Source of the DNA: Tuctoria greenei
Lineage: Eukaryota; Streptophyta; Magnoliopsida; Poales; Poaceae
Assembly (NCBI GenBank): GCA_036927565.1
Contig: JAYESD010000005.1
Location: forward strand, 152,416,023 to 152,480,022
Direction of reading: 5' to 3'
DNA: 64,000 nt
This document shows, piece by piece, positions 60,601-64,000 of this stretch (positions are counted from its first letter, which is position 1; every line of letters begins with the position of its first letter). The notes beneath the pieces were generated by a model, which ran no database searches, was not told where the DNA came from, and worked only from the letters and a program-made list of their open reading frames with translations. Position numbers and translations under genes: made by a program.

Positions 60601-61012
60601 ACAAAACCAATTTGGCATGGTGGAAGTCAAACACAAGGTGTGAGTACGAGGTTATGATACATTTGTTCTTGCACAAATAGTGGAGCATGTGTATTATCTA
60701 CCTTATCCATGCACAAAGCTCAGTGCTTGGTGGATGGTAAATAAGGTGAATCCTCATGAGCGGTTATATACTCCTGGAGATGATGGTTACCATGATAGTG
60801 AATAGGTTGATGAAGTTTACCAAGAATAAGAGTTGGCAGACATTGTTATCGTCGAGGCTGGTGCAGTACTCGATCAATTAGTTGGAGACGTGGATGATGT
60901 AGAGACAGCTGATATGCGAAAATGAAAACGAGAAAATGTAACGATGGAAGATGGTTGGGCTGGTTTGAGGAGTAGGGCACATGACAATGATGTTGATGAA
61001 TTTTGGAAGTGA
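57615..61012 (+). pseudogene. CACTA TNP2-type transposase pseudogene
   Basis: TNP2 is the enzyme-like protein that mobilises CACTA elements. Blocks in order: DRSWMY (about 57620); a Transpos_assoc-type region ending EVWTFHGK (about 57750-57865); the TNP2 domain with MIRFMAIKSKYFFSNNCYND (about 58035-58095), LRYMPMTPWLKWLFLS, HMRWHKG and FDPDFSRD (about 58345-58515), LMHNIDVMHHEHN (about 59190) and FPDGYAASLK (about 59420); a DUF4218-like region (RWMYHIERALRYL, about 59770-59815); and a DUF4216-like region (NYYGIINKI, about 60490). It ends DEFWK at TGA 61010-61012. Stops and frameshifts occur throughout, beginning within 60 bp of the start. The single longest open stretch is 57721-58266. No introns are needed to explain the alignment. 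Confidence 0.88.
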
Positions 61013-61096
61013 TTAAAAGTAACATTTTCTTTATGATAGTAACATGAATTTTGTATATCTTCTTTGCCATATTTAGCAATTAATGTTTAAAATAGG

Positions 61097-61349
61097 ATGT
61101 CGTCAAACAAGTTTAAGAAGGTGGTGACGAGGGCGAGTGGGTTCCTCGCCAAGGTAGCGGATGCTTTCACTGGGCTCTCGTCGGCCCAGAGCAAATGCTC
61201 TCAGTTGAGAAAATCCATGGAAGAAGACTCCCGCCTACAAACAAGCATGTCGCCTACAACTATTACGTTCAGTGTGTACAAAAAAACCAACAGATAGACA
61301 TGAGTCACTTGACAGCTAGTGTCGTGCCTTCACAACAGTGCATAGAGGT
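61097..61349 (+). pseudogene. CACTA second gene, first exon
   Basis: The frame starts MSSNKFKKVVTRASG, followed by a Ser/Ala-rich segment and a stop at 61297. It resembles the N-termini of Transposase_24 (Ptta/En/Spm) proteins of grasses, and sits 84 bp after the TNP2 stop. It is cut at 61349 by the solo LTR. The rest of the gene resumes at 62223. Confidence 0.55.
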
Positions 61350-62217
61350 TGTCGGTACCCTGCGTACCATATACCCCTTGGGACTACAAGAAGACCAAAG
61401 GAACTTCACCTGTCTGAGTTGAAGACCTTCTAAGGCCCCACGTGTCATACGGGACCGGTCCTGCCTCCCTTCTATGGTTAGTCCTGGTGCTGCCACGTGT
61501 ATATAGCAACCGGAGCTACGTCCCACGCATGGGAAAGCTCTGGGCTAAATACCTGCGCGACACCCCCAGACCTAACCCCGGACAGAGGGAAGCTCCGGTA
61601 CCGACACGTGTACAACTGCACCAGACCTACCCATCCCAGATAGTAAGCTCCGGAGCTGCCACGTGTCCAGCCGCCGGACCTTCAGCCTCAACAATCAGAC
61701 TGGTGGACCCCCAACGGCTCGGACCTTGAAGGGACAATCAAAGACTTCAAGACCCGATTAAGTATCATTAATACCATCTTAATGACACACGATCGGATGG
61801 CCCTTAATACCAGTAACGGCATTGTCGAGACCCATTACCACACTATTAAGGGTAATTAACCTCATTAATTGTGTATTAAGCATCAGTAACCGCCAGGGCC
61901 ACATGTCAAGCTAGGCTAGCGATGTAACGACCAGTCCTTGTACTATAAAAGGACTGGTTGAGCGATACACAGGGGTCTCTGGACTCTAAGACACTCTCAG
62001 ACTCGGCTCTGACACACATTCACAAGTTCTCAAACGCTCAATACAACAACTATACACCCCGTGGAGTAGGATATTACGCTTAGGCGGCCCGAACCATGTA
62101 AATCCTCGTGTCTACTTTCCATCGTGTTCTGGATCTCTGCGCGCCCATTACCAAACTACAAACTCCGCGGGCTACCAACGGTAGTGCCGGGAGAATTGCC
62201 GGAACCAGACTCCGACA
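61350..62217 (+). mobile_element. Tat-C solo LTR (868 bp)
   Basis: A complete LTR from TGTCGGTACC to CCGACA, with no internal region, is flanked by a perfect 5-bp duplication GAGGT (61345-61349 and 62218-62222). Solo LTRs arise by recombination between the two LTRs of one element. It contains AGCTCCGGAGCT (61646-61657) and several ACGTGT sites. Confidence 0.96.
61930..61958 (+). promoter_or_regulatory. TATA box within a perfect inverted repeat, solo LTR
   Basis: Arms ACCAGTCCTT (61930-61939) and AAGGACTGGT (61949-61958) are exact reverse complements over 10 bp. The loop GTACTATAA starts the TATA box (61944-61950). Relative to Tat-B two base pairs are swapped on both sides. Confidence 0.7.
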
Positions 62218-62300
62218 GAGGTGAATTTCACTAGTCTTTTACAAATTCTGAAAATCCAATTTATAGTTAAACTTACATATGAATCATTTTAATATTGTAG

Positions 62301-64000
62301 TCTGACTCAACATCCGACTTAAAGGCTAGGGCGCCAGTTGAGCCTAGCCTCCCTTCGGCTATTCAGCCCTCGGCCAGCAAGCCCTCGGCTAGCCAGCCCT
62401 CATGTAGGCATCCCTCGGGTAGCCAGCAGTCGGCTGCTCAACCCTTTTCCTTGATTGGTGACGACCCTTGTTGGTCACCAGATGTTGTGCCGCAGCAGAG
62501 GCAGCAGACAAGGAGGACTCACTTTGTCAGTCCTCCTCCGATTCCTTAACAGAGGACGTGATTCAGCCGGTTGGAGGCAGTTAATAAAATTGTAGTTTTC
62601 AATTATGGTTTATTTTTTATTACTTAAGCAATGATTCAATAAATATCTTGTAGCTCTTGGTACGACAAGTCTTTCACCGGTGATAGATGACACTACAAAC
62701 CGGTGAACGGTGTCCTCGGGTCCTTAGTGCGTTTGCACCATCCTGGGTCATCGATGGGGTACCCGCTAATTTGTGGGATGACTACGCTCGCGCCCCTCAC
62801 AAGAAGCATCACAACGTTCAGGGGGCCTTGTGGGTCGATTTTATGGTGAGTACATTAAATAAAATTTCTAAGTGTCATGTCTTAAACTCTTTTAAATTAT
62901 AAATGTATATCTCTTCAATATCTCCTTTATTATAGGAAAGGTATATTTCAGAGGACTCGGATGGCCCTGCACATATTTCAGCACGCGAGGGACGTGTTCC
63001 ACTTCAACATTGCAAAGACGGTTCGGCAAGCTTTGTTGAACGCTCACACTCAAGTGATCAATGAGTTGTTGAGGTGACAGCACGACGTGCGACAAGCACA
63101 TGACAGAGGAGGAGTACGCGCAAGTACGTTGGGTGTAGCAAATATTATTTCTCATAATATTGTTAAAAGTATTTCAACGACCTAAAAATTCTTGCAGGGC
63201 CATGTGTGCTAGTTGCAAGGTCGATCTGATAAATATCGGGCCCTTTGTAGGTTCTGGGCTAGCGATCAGTTCAAGGCTAAGTCCAACAGAGCTTGGGAGT
63301 GCAAAGGGGTCGACCGGAACCACAACCACGACCAAGATAACCACTTGCGGTTAGCTAACTGCATGCTAAGTATGTCTAACTTATTTTTATATATTCATAA
63401 TATATTGTTCATACTAACACGTATTGACAGAAGCGCGAGATAGGGGTGGCACCGACCTCTGCTCAGGTCTGGAAGAGAGGTCATAGGGTCCCTTTTCAGC
63501 CTGAGTGGTGCAGTTAGGTGGCGGCTGAGTGCCTGGTAAGTTTAGAAATCATTCAAATTAATTTTAATAATATCGATTGTTGAACTTACACGGTTTTCTT
63601 GTTTCAGGCTAGGTACAGGGAGGAGGCTCAAGGATACACGGCTCATATTTCAATTGGGAAAATGAACCAATTGATCCTCAAGCCACATATTCAAGCGGAG
63701 GCGGCAAAGCTCACGGAAGTTGAGTTGGTACCTTGTTTTATCGTTTTCAATTTAATATATTTCAATGTCATATTACTGATTCTTTTTTTGTAGGCTCGTC
63801 ATATTCAACAGAGTTCTTGACTCGAGGGTGGCGTGATCTTCGAGAGGTAGCTCCACGCAGGCTTCATCGGCAGGCCCAAGTTGCTGCGTCTCGCATGTGG
63901 ACACTCTCGCCCGTCGGTATGAAGAGAGGTGCGAGCAACAAGAGGTGCAAAGGGTGGCGATGGAGACCACCGTCTCATACTTGCAAGCTTGTGTGGAGCA
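62301..64000 (+). pseudogene. Transposase_24-type (Ptta/En/Spm) gene, multi-exon, decaying
   Basis: The coding blocks are split by short GT-AG introns: 62846-62935, 63124-63197, 63370-63430, 63536-63607 and 63728-63793. The first block is Ser/Pro-rich (62301-62549). The block after about 62654 begins SWYDKSF, with a small frameshift, and contains GSLVRLHHPG and LWDDYARAPHK, which match the family. Later blocks carry CDKHMTEEEYAQ, a KSNRAW-like region, KREIGVAPTSAQVW and a Glu/Gln-rich coiled-coil-like segment (RRYEERCEQQEVQR). Exons at 63198-63369, 63431-63535 and 63608-63727 join in one frame with a single TAG at about 63515. The gene runs off the window. In En/Spm a second protein assists TNP2-type transposase at the ends. 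That role is inferred here. Confidence 0.7.
62350..62440 (+). repeat. Short tandem repeat encoding Pro-Ser-Ala-Ser units
   Basis: Units close to CCCTCGGCTAGCCAG recur about six times, with a period near 15-18 bp, giving PSASKPSASQPS in the reading frame. It is a low-complexity segment in the Transposase_24-type protein. Confidence 0.7.

Larger units (their letters stand above)
57615..64000 (+). mobile_element. CACTA (En/Spm) transposon, incomplete
   Basis: A TNP2-type transposase pseudogene is followed by a Transposase_24-type gene in the same orientation, the usual order in grass CACTA elements. A solo Tat LTR (61350-62217) interrupts it. Neither CACTA terminus is seen with confidence: the left may be beyond the Copia-C remnant and the right lies beyond the window. 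Confidence 0.8.

Overview
This is plant nuclear DNA, most likely from a grass, and it is a nested pile of transposable elements. I see no complete host gene, rRNA, tRNA or CRISPR array. The grass assignment is inferred from the retrotransposon families (Tat elements with an antisense gene, a Tekay/Del-type chromovirus, Copia with 1.7-1.9 kb LTRs, a CACTA element with a Transposase_24 gene), not from a host marker.

Layout: Copia-A (1-8925, 5' end outside the window) sits in the protease ORF of an older Athila-like element. That host element resurfaces at 8926-10613, 22550-25055 and 35485-about 36240. It is split again by Tat-A (10614-22549, target duplication CTTAT) and Copia-B (25056-35484, duplication GTATT). 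To its right are a possible host-gene exon (36251-36535), a 179-bp hairpin MITE (36735-36913), a minus-strand chromovirus (37247-44234), a 5'-truncated Tat-B (44405-55848) inside a remnant Copia LTR (55849-56815), a (TA)53 tract, and a decayed CACTA element (about 57615 to the window end) carrying a solo Tat LTR (61350-62217, duplication GAGGT).

How the parts work: each LTR element has promoter LTRs, a primer-binding site, gag, protease, integrase, reverse transcriptase/RNase H and a polypurine tract. All pol genes here carry stops or frameshifts. Copia-B is the least damaged. The Tat copies also carry an antisense gene, interrupted by one short intron, that combines a Transposase_28-type domain with a long coiled coil. 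The CACTA element has a TNP2-type transposase pseudogene followed by a multi-exon Transposase_24 gene.

Most interesting observations: (1) a TATA box in the loop of an inverted repeat in the Tat LTR, with two compensatory base-pair changes between copies and a 38-bp deletion that removes it in one LTR; (2) the antisense gene with conserved splice sites in two Tat copies; (3) in-frame TAG codons at identical places in pairs of copies, at the gag/pol junction of Copia and at the protease/RT junction of Tat; (4) a repeated hairpin-forming insert inside the Tat RNase H domain; (5) one motif, AGCTCCGG, recurring in the LTRs and non-coding regions of unrelated families.
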